64,000 bases of DNA from Liquorilactobacillus cacaonum DSM 21116 (GCF_001436735.1 NZ_AYZE01000008.1:206058-270057); one strand, 5' to 3'. Counted from the stretch's first letter, positions 26,709 to 36,350 are shown. A program made the numbers and translations. Notes: a model not told the origin generated them from the sequence alone.

Positions 26709-29396
26709 TTATTCAGTTGTTTTTTCTTCATCTGTCGGTTCAATATAACTAATTGATCCATTCCTTCTTTTTGTAACCATTGTCACCCATAGTAATATCA
26801 AGGAAATAACCATAAAGATCAACATTATTCCAATTGATGTTGCTATTTGTCCAGATCCAAGACCCGAAGTCAAAGCCTCACGGAATCCTAAAATTGAATA
26901 CGTCATTGGTAGATATGGATTAATAAGTTGGAAGAAGCCGTCCATTCCATTTGTAATATTAATAGGGAATGATCCACCTGAACCACCTAATTGAAGAACC
27001 AGAAGTATCATTCCTGCAAATCTACCAGGATTTCCCCCAGCCATCGATAATAACATTACTAGATACATCGCTGTTAATGAGAAGATAATCGCATTAAGAA
27101 TCATTTGTACTGGATGATTAGGTACAAGACCTGCAGCCATCATCAATAGCGTTTCAACTAATGCCGTTCCAACTGCTACTACTGCACCAATACTTATTTT
27201 ACTCAAGAACCATTCTGTACCTGTGCCATCTGGAGTCGAGAATCGACGAATTGGGTAAACAAGATTGAATACCAATGCACCAACGTACAATGCTACAGAA
27301 AGCATATAAGGTGCAAGTGCATATCCATAATTAGGTACTGTACTGTAATTCTTGTGAACAAGTTTAGATGGCGAAGCAAACATCCTAGCTGTCTTGTTAG
27401 ATGTCTTAACTGCATTAACTTGCTTAGCTCCCTTATCAAGAGCCTTTGCTAGGGCTTTATTCCCTGAAGCCAACTTCAAGCTACCTTGAAGTAATGATGC
27501 AGAATTATCATTAAGTTGCGCTGTTCCGCTTGCTAACTGGGTAACACCAGATGTAAGTGTAGGAACACTGCTATTAAGGGTACCTAATCCTGTCGAAAGC
27601 TGTGAAGCTCCAGATGTTAGTGCCGCACTGTTAGCAGCAAGCTGACTCGCTCCCGAGTTAGCTTGCTTCGTACCAGAAGTATAAGTAGAAACACCACTAA
27701 CTAATTTTGATACTTCAGAAGTCAGAGTTGATGTACTTGCAATAGTCGCAACTTCCTTTTGAATAGATTCAGTTGACGTTAATTCAGTCGCATCAATTTC
27801 TGGACTGCTTGCATTAACCTTTGAATTAAATTGTGTGGCACTAGTTGCAGCAGTGGCTGATAATTCTTTCAATTGCGAAACTTTATCAGTCAAAGTTAAA
27901 ATTGACTTAACCATCGTTTGTGCGCTTACATCTGTCAACTTGTTGCTAGTATTCATTAAACCACTTAAATTATCAACCGCCGTACTCAAAGAATCTAGCT
28001 CTGAGACTAAACTGTCCATTGAATCTAATTCTTGCGCAAGTGAGCTCAAATCAGTTTTTGCATTTAATGTTGTAGCTGCATCCTCTATATTGCTAATTTC
28101 TCCCATGTTACTTGTAGCACTCGTATTAGCACTACTATCAGTAGTACTTCCAGACATTTCTATAATCTTCTCTAAGTTTGCCTTGTCTTCGGTTGTCATA
28201 TTACTTTCAGACTCCATACTCTTAGCAAGATATGAGACTGCTGTAGAATTTTTTGCAATCTGAGTTAAACTAGCTGATAAACTGCTACTAAAATCTTTTT
28301 TTGCTTCACTTACAGTTTCCATGGTAGTTTTTAAGTTAGCAACCATTAATTTTATACTATCAGTTTGACTTGCCAAATTTTCCAGTGTACTCAACTGTTG
28401 TTGAAATTCACTGCTATTCAGCTCAGTGTTAATTTTGCTCATTTCACCATACATTGAACTAACATTATCTTTATTTGCTTGAAGAGCACTATTTATCTGA
28501 CTAATATCCTGTGCTAAGGAGTTATTCAGAACATAAAAACCAGCCGCAGCAGTAGGTAACTCTGATGTAGAACTTGCCAATTCTTGTATGCCTTGATTAA
28601 GAGCATTGGAATTATTTGAAAGTTTGCTCAAACCACTTGATAATGTTCCAACTCCACTAGTATACGTTCCCAATCCACTCGAAAGCGTATTAGATCCAGT
28701 AGCCAATTTATTTACACCACTTGCCAATGTACCTGTGCTACTATTTAAAGTTTGAGTGCCATCATTGACCTTCTTAACACCTGCTGTATATGTGTTGAGC
28801 CCATCTGATAATGTTGTTGAACCTATTTTTAATTTAGTTGCACCTTTGGATGCTGTGGTAAACCCTTTTCCAACCTTTTTGATAGTTGCAAACATTGCAC
28901 TAGCATATGCCTTAGTAACTGTTGAATTTATTTCGGTATTGAGCTGCTTAGCCCCTTCCTCACTAATAACTTTACCTATATAGTTCAAAGAATCATTTGT
29001 CTTATAGGTCAGCTCCATTTTCTTTGGATTCTTATCTAAAACAGTTGTAGCATTCTTCGAAAAATTCTTTGGAATAGTAATAATTGTATAATACTTCTTG
29101 TTCTTCATTCCCTGTAAAGCTTGCTTTGCAGAAACAAAATGCCATTGCAAAGAATTATTTGTCTTCAATTCCTTGACTAATTTGTCCCCCACCTGCATCT
29201 TCTTTCCCTCATAAAAAACCGCTTGGTCTTCATTAACAACGGCAACCGGGAGTGAACCCGTATTACCATATGGATCCCATACCGATTTCAGGAAGAAGAC
29301 CGAGTACAAGAAAGGGATGAACATAATCGCTGATACTGTAGCAATCAGTATCTTGTGGTTCAAAATATTCTTAAACTCTGCTTTAATCATATTCAC
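26709..29396 (-). CDS. YhgE/Pip domain-containing membrane protein
   Basis: An 895-residue protein with one N-terminal membrane segment (about residues 15-35), a very long extracellular region and about six C-terminal membrane segments. This is the YhgE/Pip (phage-infection-protein-like, ABC-2-type) architecture. The ectodomain is dominated by repeating TxxLSSGxxxL and GxxxLxxGxxxL units (about residues 185-290 and 575-660), predicted to form long helical coils, with a Ser/Thr/Asp-rich middle. Related proteins serve in phage adsorption or in type VII-like secretion; the role here is not established. The start appears to be GTG 29396 (AGGTGAG upstream) or ATG 29390. Confidence 0.85.
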   Translation of the reverse strand: MNMIKAEFKNILNHKILIATVSAIMFIPFLYSVFFLKSVWDPYGNTGSLPVAVVNEDQAVFYEGKKMQVGDKLVKELKTNNSLQWHFVSAKQALQGMKNKKYYTIITIPKNFSKNATTVLDKNPKKMELTYKTNDSLNYIGKVISEEGAKQLNTEINSTVTKAYASAMFATIKKVGKGFTTASKGATKLKIGSTTLSDGLNTYTAGVKKVNDGTQTLNSSTGTLASGVNKLATGSNTLSSGLGTYTSGVGTLSSGLSKLSNNSNALNQGIQELASSTSELPTAAAGFYVLNNSLAQDISQINSALQANKDNVSSMYGEMSKINTELNSSEFQQQLSTLENLASQTDSIKLMVANLKTTMETVSEAKKDFSSSLSASLTQIAKNSTAVSYLAKSMESESNMTTEDKANLEKIIEMSGSTTDSSANTSATSNMGEISNIEDAATTLNAKTDLSSLAQELDSMDSLVSELDSLSTAVDNLSGLMNTSNKLTDVSAQTMVKSILTLTDKVSQLKELSATAATSATQFNSKVNASSPEIDATELTSTESIQKEVATIASTSTLTSEVSKLVSGVSTYTSGTKQANSGASQLAANSAALTSGASQLSTGLGTLNSSVPTLTSGVTQLASGTAQLNDNSASLLQGSLKLASGNKALAKALDKGAKQVNAVKTSNKTARMFASPSKLVHKNYSTVPNYGYALAPYMLSVALYVGALVFNLVYPIRRFSTPDGTGTEWFLSKISIGAVVAVGTALVETLLMMAAGLVPNHPVQMILNAIIFSLTAMYLVMLLSMAGGNPGRFAGMILLVLQLGGSGGSFPINITNGMDGFFQLINPYLPMTYSILGFREALTSGLGSGQIATSIGIMLIFMVISLILLWVTMVTKRRNGSISYIEPTDEEKTTE

Positions 29397-29538
29397 TTTT
29401 CTCTCACCTCTATATTTTTATCATCTACTTCAACAATCTATAATATACACTCAATGTCCATGAAAAACAAGAAGGCCTCATATCAGTTAACTCAACCACT
29501 TAAACTTAACATTCTCTTAACATTTTTATTTTACACCA

Positions 29539-29575
29539 CAAAAAAAACTGAACCAACTGATATAATTGGCTCAGT
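29539..29575 (-). terminator. Terminator of dacA
   Basis: On the minus strand ACTGAGCCAA and TTGGTTCAGT form a 10-bp stem (29547-29575), followed by a run of U (A-run at 29540-29547). It lies about 70 bases after the dacA stop. Confidence 0.85.
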
Positions 29576-29642
29576 CTCACATTATTTTTATCACCGGATT
29601 CAACTAATCAAGAGGCTTCGCAATCTCACATAGTTGATCTAC

Positions 29643-30977
29643 CTAAAACAAATTGCTAAAGAAATTTTTAATTGCTCGTCCCATAATAACGAATAGATTT
29701 GCTTTCTCAATTTTTTGAGTATTTACCGCAGCTAACTTCAAAGTACTTGCCCCATCAAGATAACTAAGTTCTTGGCCCTTGACACTTAATGATAAAGTAC
29801 CAATATTCCTACCCTTAGCTAAAGGTGCAACTAATCCTCCATTTTTCAACAACTTTTTATTTGCAGTTAATTTAGCAGTGATATTATTTGCTGACACTCC
29901 ATTTTTTAACCACACATGTGTTGCTTGTTTGTTAACAATCTTAGCCGTTAATTTCTTTCCTTCATAAGTCGACAAACTATCTGCTTTTTTGAATGCTTTA
30001 TTTGCTGCAATTGTTGCATACGTAAAATTGTCATAAACATATGACATTAACTTTTGCGTCTGCACGAATCTTGACATATCAGTGTCACTTGTATGTTGTG
30101 CTCCCATAACAACTGTGATGATTCGGTGTCCATCTTTGTGCACCGTCCCTGTAAAATCTGCTCCAGCTGTATCAGAGGTCCCAGTCTTTAACCCATCAAC
30201 AGGTAATTCTGTAAATGAACTTGCTAGCCCTTTCAACATCCAATTCCAGTTTTCCATCTCAGTCTCAGTCGTTCCATTATTGAATTTCATTCTTGTAATA
30301 CTTGTCGTTTTTAAAATATCTGGATAGTACTTCAAAATTTTTTCTGCCACAAGTGCCATATCTGACGCAGATAACTTATTAACTGCATCAGTTGAAGCTC
30401 CTGGATATTTCGCATTACCAACCTGATCATTATCCAGCCCTGAAACGGTATATAATTCAGCATCTTTTATGCCCCAACTCTTAACCAACGCTCGCATTTT
30501 ATCAACAAAAGCCTTTTGGGAGCCTGCAACAGCATTAGCAAGTGTCATAACTGCCCCATTAGCCGAATAAATTAGACTAGCTTGATAAAGTTGTTTAACA
30601 GTATATGTATGATCTTTTAGCAATGGAACATTTGACAACGTTGTATTTTGACTCACTTCATATGAATCATTATCAACCGAAACCTTTTGATTCCAAGATA
30701 ATTTGCCCTCTTTAATTGCTTGTAATACCAAATAAACTGAGATTAATTTGCTCATTGAAGCAATTGGTAGAGCTTGATTTTCATTTTTTGCATAAAGAAC
30801 CTGACCTGTTGTCGCATCAATTGCAATTGCAGATTTAACATTTAAATTCAAATCTTGTACATTAGTACTATCGGCCTTAACTTTTGTTATATTAAAAACA
30901 CCTGCACTTGCGGTGAATGCTGTAGTTGCTATTACCAAACTCAAAAATAACTTTTTCACTCTCTTAAATACCATCAT
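29643..30977 (-). CDS. dacA: D-alanyl-D-alanine carboxypeptidase (PBP5-type)
   Basis: A 444-residue secreted penicillin-binding protein that trims the terminal D-Ala from peptidoglycan stem peptides. The signal peptide spans about residues 1-35. Catalytic motifs: SxxK as SMSK (about residue 74), SxN as YSANG and KTG as LKTGTSDTAG. The C-terminal beta domain (about 320-425) ends with an amphipathic anchor-like tail (LFVIMGRAIKNFFSNLF). I choose ATG 30977, preceded by AAGGGA; an in-frame TTG at 30992 is less likely. It lies 69 bases after the histidine kinase gene and may share its transcript. Confidence 0.93.
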   Translation of the reverse strand: MMVFKRVKKLFLSLVIATTAFTASAGVFNITKVKADSTNVQDLNLNVKSAIAIDATTGQVLYAKNENQALPIASMSKLISVYLVLQAIKEGKLSWNQKVSVDNDSYEVSQNTTLSNVPLLKDHTYTVKQLYQASLIYSANGAVMTLANAVAGSQKAFVDKMRALVKSWGIKDAELYTVSGLDNDQVGNAKYPGASTDAVNKLSASDMALVAEKILKYYPDILKTTSITRMKFNNGTTETEMENWNWMLKGLASSFTELPVDGLKTGTSDTAGADFTGTVHKDGHRIITVVMGAQHTSDTDMSRFVQTQKLMSYVYDNFTYATIAANKAFKKADSLSTYEGKKLTAKIVNKQATHVWLKNGVSANNITAKLTANKKLLKNGGLVAPLAKGRNIGTLSLSVKGQELSYLDGASTLKLAAVNTQKIEKANLFVIMGRAIKNFFSNLF

Positions 30978-31046
30978 TTTCTGTCCCTTCAAATTTCAAG
31001 TCTATTCTAGAATACCTAAAAAGGACTAACGTTACAACGTTTATTG

Positions 31047-32207
31047 TTACTTTTTTTCATCTTTTTCTCTCTTTAGCTGAACTTCTTGATTGATAGGAAA
31101 GTGCATAATGAAACTCGTCAGTTTTTCATCTGATTCTGCATAAATGTAGCCATGATGTAATTCAACAATACTCAAGGCAATTGCTAATCCCAACCCACTG
31201 CCACCAGTTTCCTTAGAACGCGAGCCTTCCACTCTATAAAAGCGATCAAAAAGTTGGGCAAGTGATTTCTTAGGAATCGCTTTGCCATCGTTTGAGACCC
31301 TCACAACAATCTCTTCTTCACTTTTCTTTTTAGCATCAATGCAGATTGAATGCGCACCTTCACCATACTTTAATGCATTGGTAATCAGATTATTAAAGAC
31401 TCTTACTAACTTTTCAGCATCAGCCTCCATTAAGAGATTGCTTTCAATCTCACCTGTTTGAATAATCACTGATTTCTTCTTGGCCTCAAGATCAAATGAG
31501 ATTGCAAGTTGCTCCAACAATTGTCCCAAATCAATCTTGCTTAAATTCAACGGTGTATCAGTCTGTCTGACTTTTGTATACTCAAATAAATCATCTACCA
31601 ACAGCTTCATTTGCTTAGCTTTTTCATATGCCGTCTGCGTATATTTCAAAATATCTTCTTCTGAACCATATTGACGTTGCTCTATCAATCCTAAATACCC
31701 GATAATTGATGTCAAAGGAGTCCTAATATCATGACTGACATTTGTAACAAGTTCATCTTTTGAGCGTTCAATCTTACGTTCTTCTTCCATCGCACGCAGT
31801 GAACTATCAACAAGTGCATTAATACTTAAAACCACTTTTTGCATGTCACCTTGCAGTTGAAAGGAAATCCGATGATCCAGATGACCATCTGCAATATAAT
31901 GCAATTCAGAAATAACATGTTGCAACTGCATCTGCCTGTATCTTCTTATTAAGCGCCAGTATACGATAAATACATCTATTATTAACATCGCAGTCAAAAA
32001 AACCCAGCCCCAACTCCAAAATTGAATATGGTTTGGACCAAATGCTAATGACATTTTTATCTGAAAAATACCATTTGCAAGTTCTTGATTAGACTCAACC
32101 CACTGATCTAACAATACATATATTGATAAGTTGAGCAATAAGAGCAAAATAATGGTTACAATTCCTTCACCGAACAATTCACTCTTTTCACGCGCGGTGA
32201 GTTTCAT
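31047..32207 (-). CDS. VanS-like sensor histidine kinase
   Basis: A 386-residue membrane kinase with two N-terminal membrane segments (about 16-36 and 61-80) flanking a short extracellular loop, then HAMP-like and HisKA domains. The phosphoacceptor is in NVSHDIRTPLTS, followed by the N box NNLITNALKYG and G box GGSGLGLAIAL. It pairs with the response regulator encoded 15 bases upstream. Proximity to dacA suggests control of cell-wall carboxypeptidase activity, as in VanRS-type systems; this is inference. Confidence 0.9.
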   Translation of the reverse strand: MKLTAREKSELFGEGIVTIILLLLLNLSIYVLLDQWVESNQELANGIFQIKMSLAFGPNHIQFWSWGWVFLTAMLIIDVFIVYWRLIRRYRQMQLQHVISELHYIADGHLDHRISFQLQGDMQKVVLSINALVDSSLRAMEEERKIERSKDELVTNVSHDIRTPLTSIIGYLGLIEQRQYGSEEDILKYTQTAYEKAKQMKLLVDDLFEYTKVRQTDTPLNLSKIDLGQLLEQLAISFDLEAKKKSVIIQTGEIESNLLMEADAEKLVRVFNNLITNALKYGEGAHSICIDAKKKSEEEIVVRVSNDGKAIPKKSLAQLFDRFYRVEGSRSKETGGSGLGLAIALSIVELHHGYIYAESDEKLTSFIMHFPINQEVQLKREKDEKK

Positions 32208-32222
32208 CTAGCCAGCCCCATT

Positions 32223-32912
32223 CTAATGTGTTTCAACTTTGTACCCAACTCCCCAAACAGTTTGAATAACTTTTTCGCCATTAGTAGCTTCTTCAATTTT
32301 GTCACGCAAATGACTAACATGTACCATAACTGTCTTTGCAGAGACAACTGATTCTTGCTGCCATACACGTTCAAAAATATCATCTGCCGAAAACACCCTA
32401 TTTGGATGACTTGCTAGTAAGTGCAAAATACCAAATTCTAATGCTGTAAGTTGAATCAATGTCCCATCAACTGTTTCGACTTCGTGGGAGTCTTTCTTAA
32501 TTACCAAAGGCCCTACTTCCAAAATATCTGGAGTTTCATTTTTTACCGTATGCTCTGCACGACGTAATAATGACTTGACTCGTGCCATGACCTCGAGTGG
32601 GTTAAACGGCTTTGTCACATAATCATCGGCACCTTGAATTAGGCCTTGGATTTTATCCATATCACTAGCCTTGGCTGAAAGCATTAGAACTGGTATTTGA
32701 GAATCTTTGCGAACCTCTTTAATAACCTCACTTCCATCCATCTGTGGCATCATAATATCTAATATCATCAGACCAATTTCTGGATTAGTATTTAATTTTG
32801 TAAGAGCTTCTTTACCGTTGTACGCTTTTTCAACTTCATAACCTTCATTTTTAATATATATACTTAAAAGTTCAACAATATCTTTGTCATCATCCACAAC
32901 TAATATTTTCAT
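32223..32912 (-). CDS. OmpR/VanR-like response regulator
   Basis: A 229-residue regulator. The receiver domain (1-115) has phosphoacceptor Asp in LMILDIMMPQMDG and the conserved Lys in VTKPFNP. The C-terminal OmpR winged helix (about 130-228) ends GVGYKVETH. It forms a two-component system with the kinase downstream. The 324-base intergenic region to alsD (32913-33236) contains a 16-base dyad at 33013-33028. Confidence 0.92.
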   Translation of the reverse strand: MKILVVDDDKDIVELLSIYIKNEGYEVEKAYNGKEALTKLNTNPEIGLMILDIMMPQMDGSEVIKEVRKDSQIPVLMLSAKASDMDKIQGLIQGADDYVTKPFNPLEVMARVKSLLRRAEHTVKNETPDILEVGPLVIKKDSHEVETVDGTLIQLTALEFGILHLLASHPNRVFSADDIFERVWQQESVVSAKTVMVHVSHLRDKIEEATNGEKVIQTVWGVGYKVETH

Positions 32913-33012
32913 AATATTTTACCTCACAGATATTAATTTTATTTTTCCATGCTTTATTTCTGTTTCTTACAAAGCACCGTATGATACAAAACTGCCATAC
33001 TTGATATCTTTA

Positions 33013-33028
33013 TTGTAGCAAACTACAA
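33013..33028. promoter_or_regulatory. Dyad in the response-regulator/alsD intergenic region
   Basis: TTGTAG-CAAA-CTACAA is a perfect 6-bp inverted repeat. It lies about 100 bases upstream of the response-regulator start and 210 bases upstream of alsD. It is a possible operator; no other feature was found in the 324-base gap apart from A/T-rich promoter-like sequence. Confidence 0.3.
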
Positions 33029-33236
33029 GCCTATCGTATCTAAAGAATTCTTTAAAATCAAGGTTTATCACCTAGATATCGTGCATTTTCTTAACTACTT
33101 CATAAAATATTCACATAACTGACATTTGAAAATCAAAATCCTCCGATTTGAATTATATATGTTATTATTTTAATGTTGAGATGTCATTTGACATTTTGGA
33201 CCAATTACGTTTTTTATTTACAAGGAGAAATTAATT

Positions 33237-33947
33237 ATGGAAAATTCAAAAACACTTTATCAACATGGTACATTAGCTTTACTTGTTCCCGGTCTATTAA
33301 CAGGTACAATTACGATGGGAGAATTACTTGCCCACGGAAACACAGGTATTGGTACTGGTGAAGGTCTTGATGGTGAACTCATTATCTTAGATGGCGTTGC
33401 TTATCAAATTGATAGTAAAGGTAATGTCAATGTTCTTGCTAACGATTTTATTATGCCCTTTGCAAACAGTCATTTTGCTAATTATCAAGAACTAACTACA
33501 ATTAGTGACGCAACTCCTGCCGAATTTGAGAAAGTCTCGCTTGACGGAAAACCAAATTCTAATACATTCTTTTCAGTACTAGTTAAAGGGACTTTCAGTT
33601 ATATGAAAACTAGAGCTGTTGCTAAATCTTCAAGGCCATTTGACACACTCGCAAAAACTGCTGAAAAACAAAGTATTTTCGAAGCAAAAGATGTCACAGG
33701 TACCTTATTAAGTTACTATTCACCTGCTTTGTTTCATGGTGCTGCAGTAGCTGGCTTTCACAATCATTTTTTAGCTGACGATCATTCAATCGGTGGTCAT
33801 GTCCTTGACTTCAAAATTAAAGAAGGTGCTGTCGGTATCCAGGTATTTGATACACTTGAACAGCATTTGCCAATTACAAACACTGAATTTATGGAACACG
33901 ATTTTTCAAAAGATGATGTTGCAAGTGCCATTGCTGAAGCTGAATAA
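33237..33947 (+). CDS. alsD: Alpha-acetolactate decarboxylase
   Basis: Converts alpha-acetolactate to acetoin, diverting pyruvate and balancing pH and branched-chain amino-acid synthesis. The 236-residue length is standard. The zinc-binding histidines are seen in GFHNHFLADDHSIGGHVLDF (about 175-195). The N terminus TLYQHGTLALLVPGLLTGT and the TMGELLAHGNTGIGTG segment are typical. ATG 33237 is preceded by AAGGAG. The acetolactate synthase gene (alsS) is not in this window. Confidence 0.96.
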   Translation: MENSKTLYQHGTLALLVPGLLTGTITMGELLAHGNTGIGTGEGLDGELIILDGVAYQIDSKGNVNVLANDFIMPFANSHFANYQELTTISDATPAEFEKVSLDGKPNSNTFFSVLVKGTFSYMKTRAVAKSSRPFDTLAKTAEKQSIFEAKDVTGTLLSYYSPALFHGAAVAGFHNHFLADDHSIGGHVLDFKIKEGAVGIQVFDTLEQHLPITNTEFMEHDFSKDDVASAIAEAE

Positions 33948-33992
33948 GAATTAAAAATCATTTATTACAGTAATCATTTCAAAAAAATATTC

Positions 33993-34056
33993 ACAAAGTA
34001 GGGACTAAGTCAGAAAATAACTTTTATGTTATTTTCTGACTTAGTCCCTACTTTGT
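33993..34056. terminator. Perfect 29-bp hairpin between alsD and marR-like gene
   Basis: Arms 33993-34021 and 34028-34056 are exact reverse complements (29 bp), enclosing a 6-base loop. It lies between two convergent genes, so a bidirectional terminator is the natural reading, although no T-run follows the stem. The core (GGGACTAAGTCAGAAA) resembles those at 140-181 and 62441-62483. Confidence 0.7.
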
Positions 34057-34101
34057 GCCATGCCTATAAATCTATAAGTTTTGTTGTAATTTATTTGCCT
34101 T

Positions 34102-34509
34102 TTAGATATCACGCAAATAATTATTTGCCATCTCACTAAGCACTTTTTGCCAATTATTATTGTTTTTATGTAATAAAACTTCAAGATTGCTTGCTTGTTC
34201 TTGATTAATTTTTGTTATAACCTGTTTTCCCAAATCTGTTAAAATCAACACCTTGACTCTTTTGTCTTCTTCCAAAGCCCTCGTATCTATCAATTTGCGC
34301 TCGTGAAGATTTCGGTATAATTTGTTAAACGCCTGTTTTGAAATTCGCATAATCGCCAAAACTGATTTTATAGTCGGTACATCAAGGTAATCTGTTAGGA
34401 AAAGGATTCGGTGCTGATTTTTATTAATATCATATTGTATAATATTTATTTTTTGTGAAAATTCCTGATATGCCAAATAAAATAACGCTAATTCACTCCT
34501 TTTGTCCAT
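34102..34509 (-). CDS. MarR-family transcriptional regulator
   Basis: A 135-residue winged-helix protein. The DNA-binding core is LDVPTIKSVLAIMRISKQAFNKLY followed by the wing LIDTRALEEDKRVKVLILTDLG. I choose ATG 34509 because AAAGGGGG lies just upstream; a longer frame to 34572 has no site. It is divergent from the keto-acid decarboxylase with inverted repeats between them, so it likely represses that gene and itself. Confidence 0.87.
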   Translation of the reverse strand: MDKRSELALFYLAYQEFSQKINIIQYDINKNQHRILFLTDYLDVPTIKSVLAIMRISKQAFNKLYRNLHERKLIDTRALEEDKRVKVLILTDLGKQVITKINQEQASNLEVLLHKNNNNWQKVLSEMANNYLRDI

Positions 34510-34584
34510 TTTTATCCCCCTTTGAAAAACAATTTTATAGCTAATATACCCTATATTAGTAAAGCTTGCCACTTTAATTAATAA

Positions 34585-34656
34585 GTAAATCTAGTTGACT
34601 TATATTTACAAATGTTTTAATCTTATTGGTGACGATATTACGTCAACTAAATTGAC
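34585..34656. promoter_or_regulatory. Inverted repeats in the marR/keto-acid decarboxylase promoter region
   Basis: Two dyads lie between the divergent genes: GTAAAT/ATTTAC (34585-34590 and 34604-34609) and GTCAA-CTAAA-TTGAC (34642-34656). A TTGACT-type -35 element sits inside the first. The second lies directly upstream of the decarboxylase ribosome binding site. They are candidate MarR operators (inference). Confidence 0.4.
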
Positions 34657-34675
34657 ATAAATGGAGATGAAGTTT

Positions 34676-36325
34676 TTGTATACTATATCCGATTATCTGT
34701 TAGACGTTATCAACTTCATGGGAGCTCCTGAAATTTTCGGTGTCCCTGGAGATTACAATTTGCAATTTTTAGATCATATTACACATAGTTCAGACATGCG
34801 TTGGGTTGGAAATGCTAATGAACTAAATGCCGCTTACATGGCTGATGGATATGCACGTCAAAAAGGTTTTGCCGCATTTGTAACTACTTTTGGTGTTGGC
34901 GAATTAAGTGCAGTTAATGGCCTTGGTGGAAGTATGGCAGAACATGTACCGGTCTTAGAAATTGTTGGTTCCCCAACTACAACTGTTCAAAATAATCATA
35001 AACTAGTTCACCATACTTTTGGTGATGGCAACTTCTTGCGTTTCGAAGAAGCTCATCGTGCACTTGGATACGAAATTGCCCATTTAACCGCAGAAAATGC
35101 TATCAATGAAATTAATCGTATTGCTCAATATATCTTTACCACAAAAAAACCAGCTTATATTAATCTTCCAACTGATCTAGTTAACATCCCCGTAAACATT
35201 GAATTGAAATCTGATATTCATAAGCTATTTGAAGTGGATGAGAAAAATAATTCAGATTTTGAACAATATCTTGTTGAAAAACTAGAAAAGGCTAATAAAT
35301 TAGTGGTTATTGCTGGACATGAAGCAGCTCGTTTTAACCTTGGTTCACAAATAGAAAACTTTGTGAAAACCAATAATATTCCCTTGAGCGTCTTAGGATT
35401 AGGTAAAGGGGCAGTTGACGAAACAATCACACAATTTATCGGTACCTATAACGGTGAGCTCTCAGATGAGACAACAAATAAAATTGTCGATCAAGCCGAT
35501 ACTATTTTATTAGTTGGTGTTAAACTAACTGATTCTGTAACTGGTGCCTTTACACAAAGTTTTGGCCCAAGTAAAACAATTGCACTGAACTACAATGAAG
35601 CCGTAATTTTTGGTACAAAATATCAAGGAGATTACGACTTTAAGCAAAGTCTTGATTACTTAGCTACTAACAAATTGAGTGACTCCAATACTGTTGCTAA
35701 ATTGGAAAACCACTCAAAGGTTACCCCAACATCTGCAAATCTAACACAAAAATTTTATGATGAGGCTCTTGAACAATTCATTAGTTCGTCTGACACTTTT
35801 GTTGCAGAACAAGGCACATCTTTCTTTGGCTTATCATCCAATCTTTTGCCAAAAAATGCACATTTTATTGGACAACCTTTGTGGGGGTCAATTGGCTACT
35901 CATTTCCTGCGATGTTAGGTAGTCAGATTGCTAATCCAGAAAGCCGGAATATCTTATCAGTTGGCGAAGGCTCTCTTCACCTGACTATTCAAGAATTTGG
36001 CATGGCATTTCGTGAAAAACTTAATCCAATTATCTTTATCATTGATAATAGTGGATATACTGTTGAACGAATTATCCATGGAATGACAGAACCTTATAAC
36101 GATGTTCCTAAGTTAGAATACAAATTAATTCCAGCTGCTTTTGGAGCTACCGAAGATCAATATCTCTTTCAAAAGGTTACTACAGAAGAAGAATTAGCGG
36201 CTACAATGGAACTTGCACGTAAAACTAAAGACAAAATGATTGTTGTCCAAGTAATTATGGGAGCAAAAGATGCTCCAGAAACTTTAGTCAAGATGGGACA
36301 ACTATTCGAAAAACAAAATCATTAA
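34676..36325 (+). CDS. TPP-dependent 2-keto acid decarboxylase (KivD/KdcA/indolepyruvate type)
   Basis: A 549-residue thiamine-diphosphate enzyme that decarboxylates branched-chain or aromatic 2-keto acids (or pyruvate) to aldehydes. The N-terminal domain has EIFGVPGDYNLQFLD and the cofactor-activating Glu in GNANELNAAYMADGYAR. The C-terminal TPP motif is GEGSLHLT...DNSGYTVE. I choose TTG 34676, giving MYTISDYLLD, which matches the KivD-like N terminus; GGAG is 9 bases upstream, whereas ATG 34661 and 34667 lack a usable site. It may feed aldehydes to the alcohol dehydrogenase at 10.7 kb. Confidence 0.9.
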   Translation: MYTISDYLLDVINFMGAPEIFGVPGDYNLQFLDHITHSSDMRWVGNANELNAAYMADGYARQKGFAAFVTTFGVGELSAVNGLGGSMAEHVPVLEIVGSPTTTVQNNHKLVHHTFGDGNFLRFEEAHRALGYEIAHLTAENAINEINRIAQYIFTTKKPAYINLPTDLVNIPVNIELKSDIHKLFEVDEKNNSDFEQYLVEKLEKANKLVVIAGHEAARFNLGSQIENFVKTNNIPLSVLGLGKGAVDETITQFIGTYNGELSDETTNKIVDQADTILLVGVKLTDSVTGAFTQSFGPSKTIALNYNEAVIFGTKYQGDYDFKQSLDYLATNKLSDSNTVAKLENHSKVTPTSANLTQKFYDEALEQFISSSDTFVAEQGTSFFGLSSNLLPKNAHFIGQPLWGSIGYSFPAMLGSQIANPESRNILSVGEGSLHLTIQEFGMAFREKLNPIIFIIDNSGYTVERIIHGMTEPYNDVPKLEYKLIPAAFGATEDQYLFQKVTTEEELAATMELARKTKDKMIVVQVIMGAKDAPETLVKMGQLFEKQNH

Positions 36326-36350
36326 TTTTTAAAAATAACCTAGACGAAGA

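Noticed and set aside
27835-28263. A long plus-strand frame inside the YhgE/Pip gene
   Set aside because: It is the antisense of a repetitive Ser/Thr/Leu-rich coding region, with no start signal.
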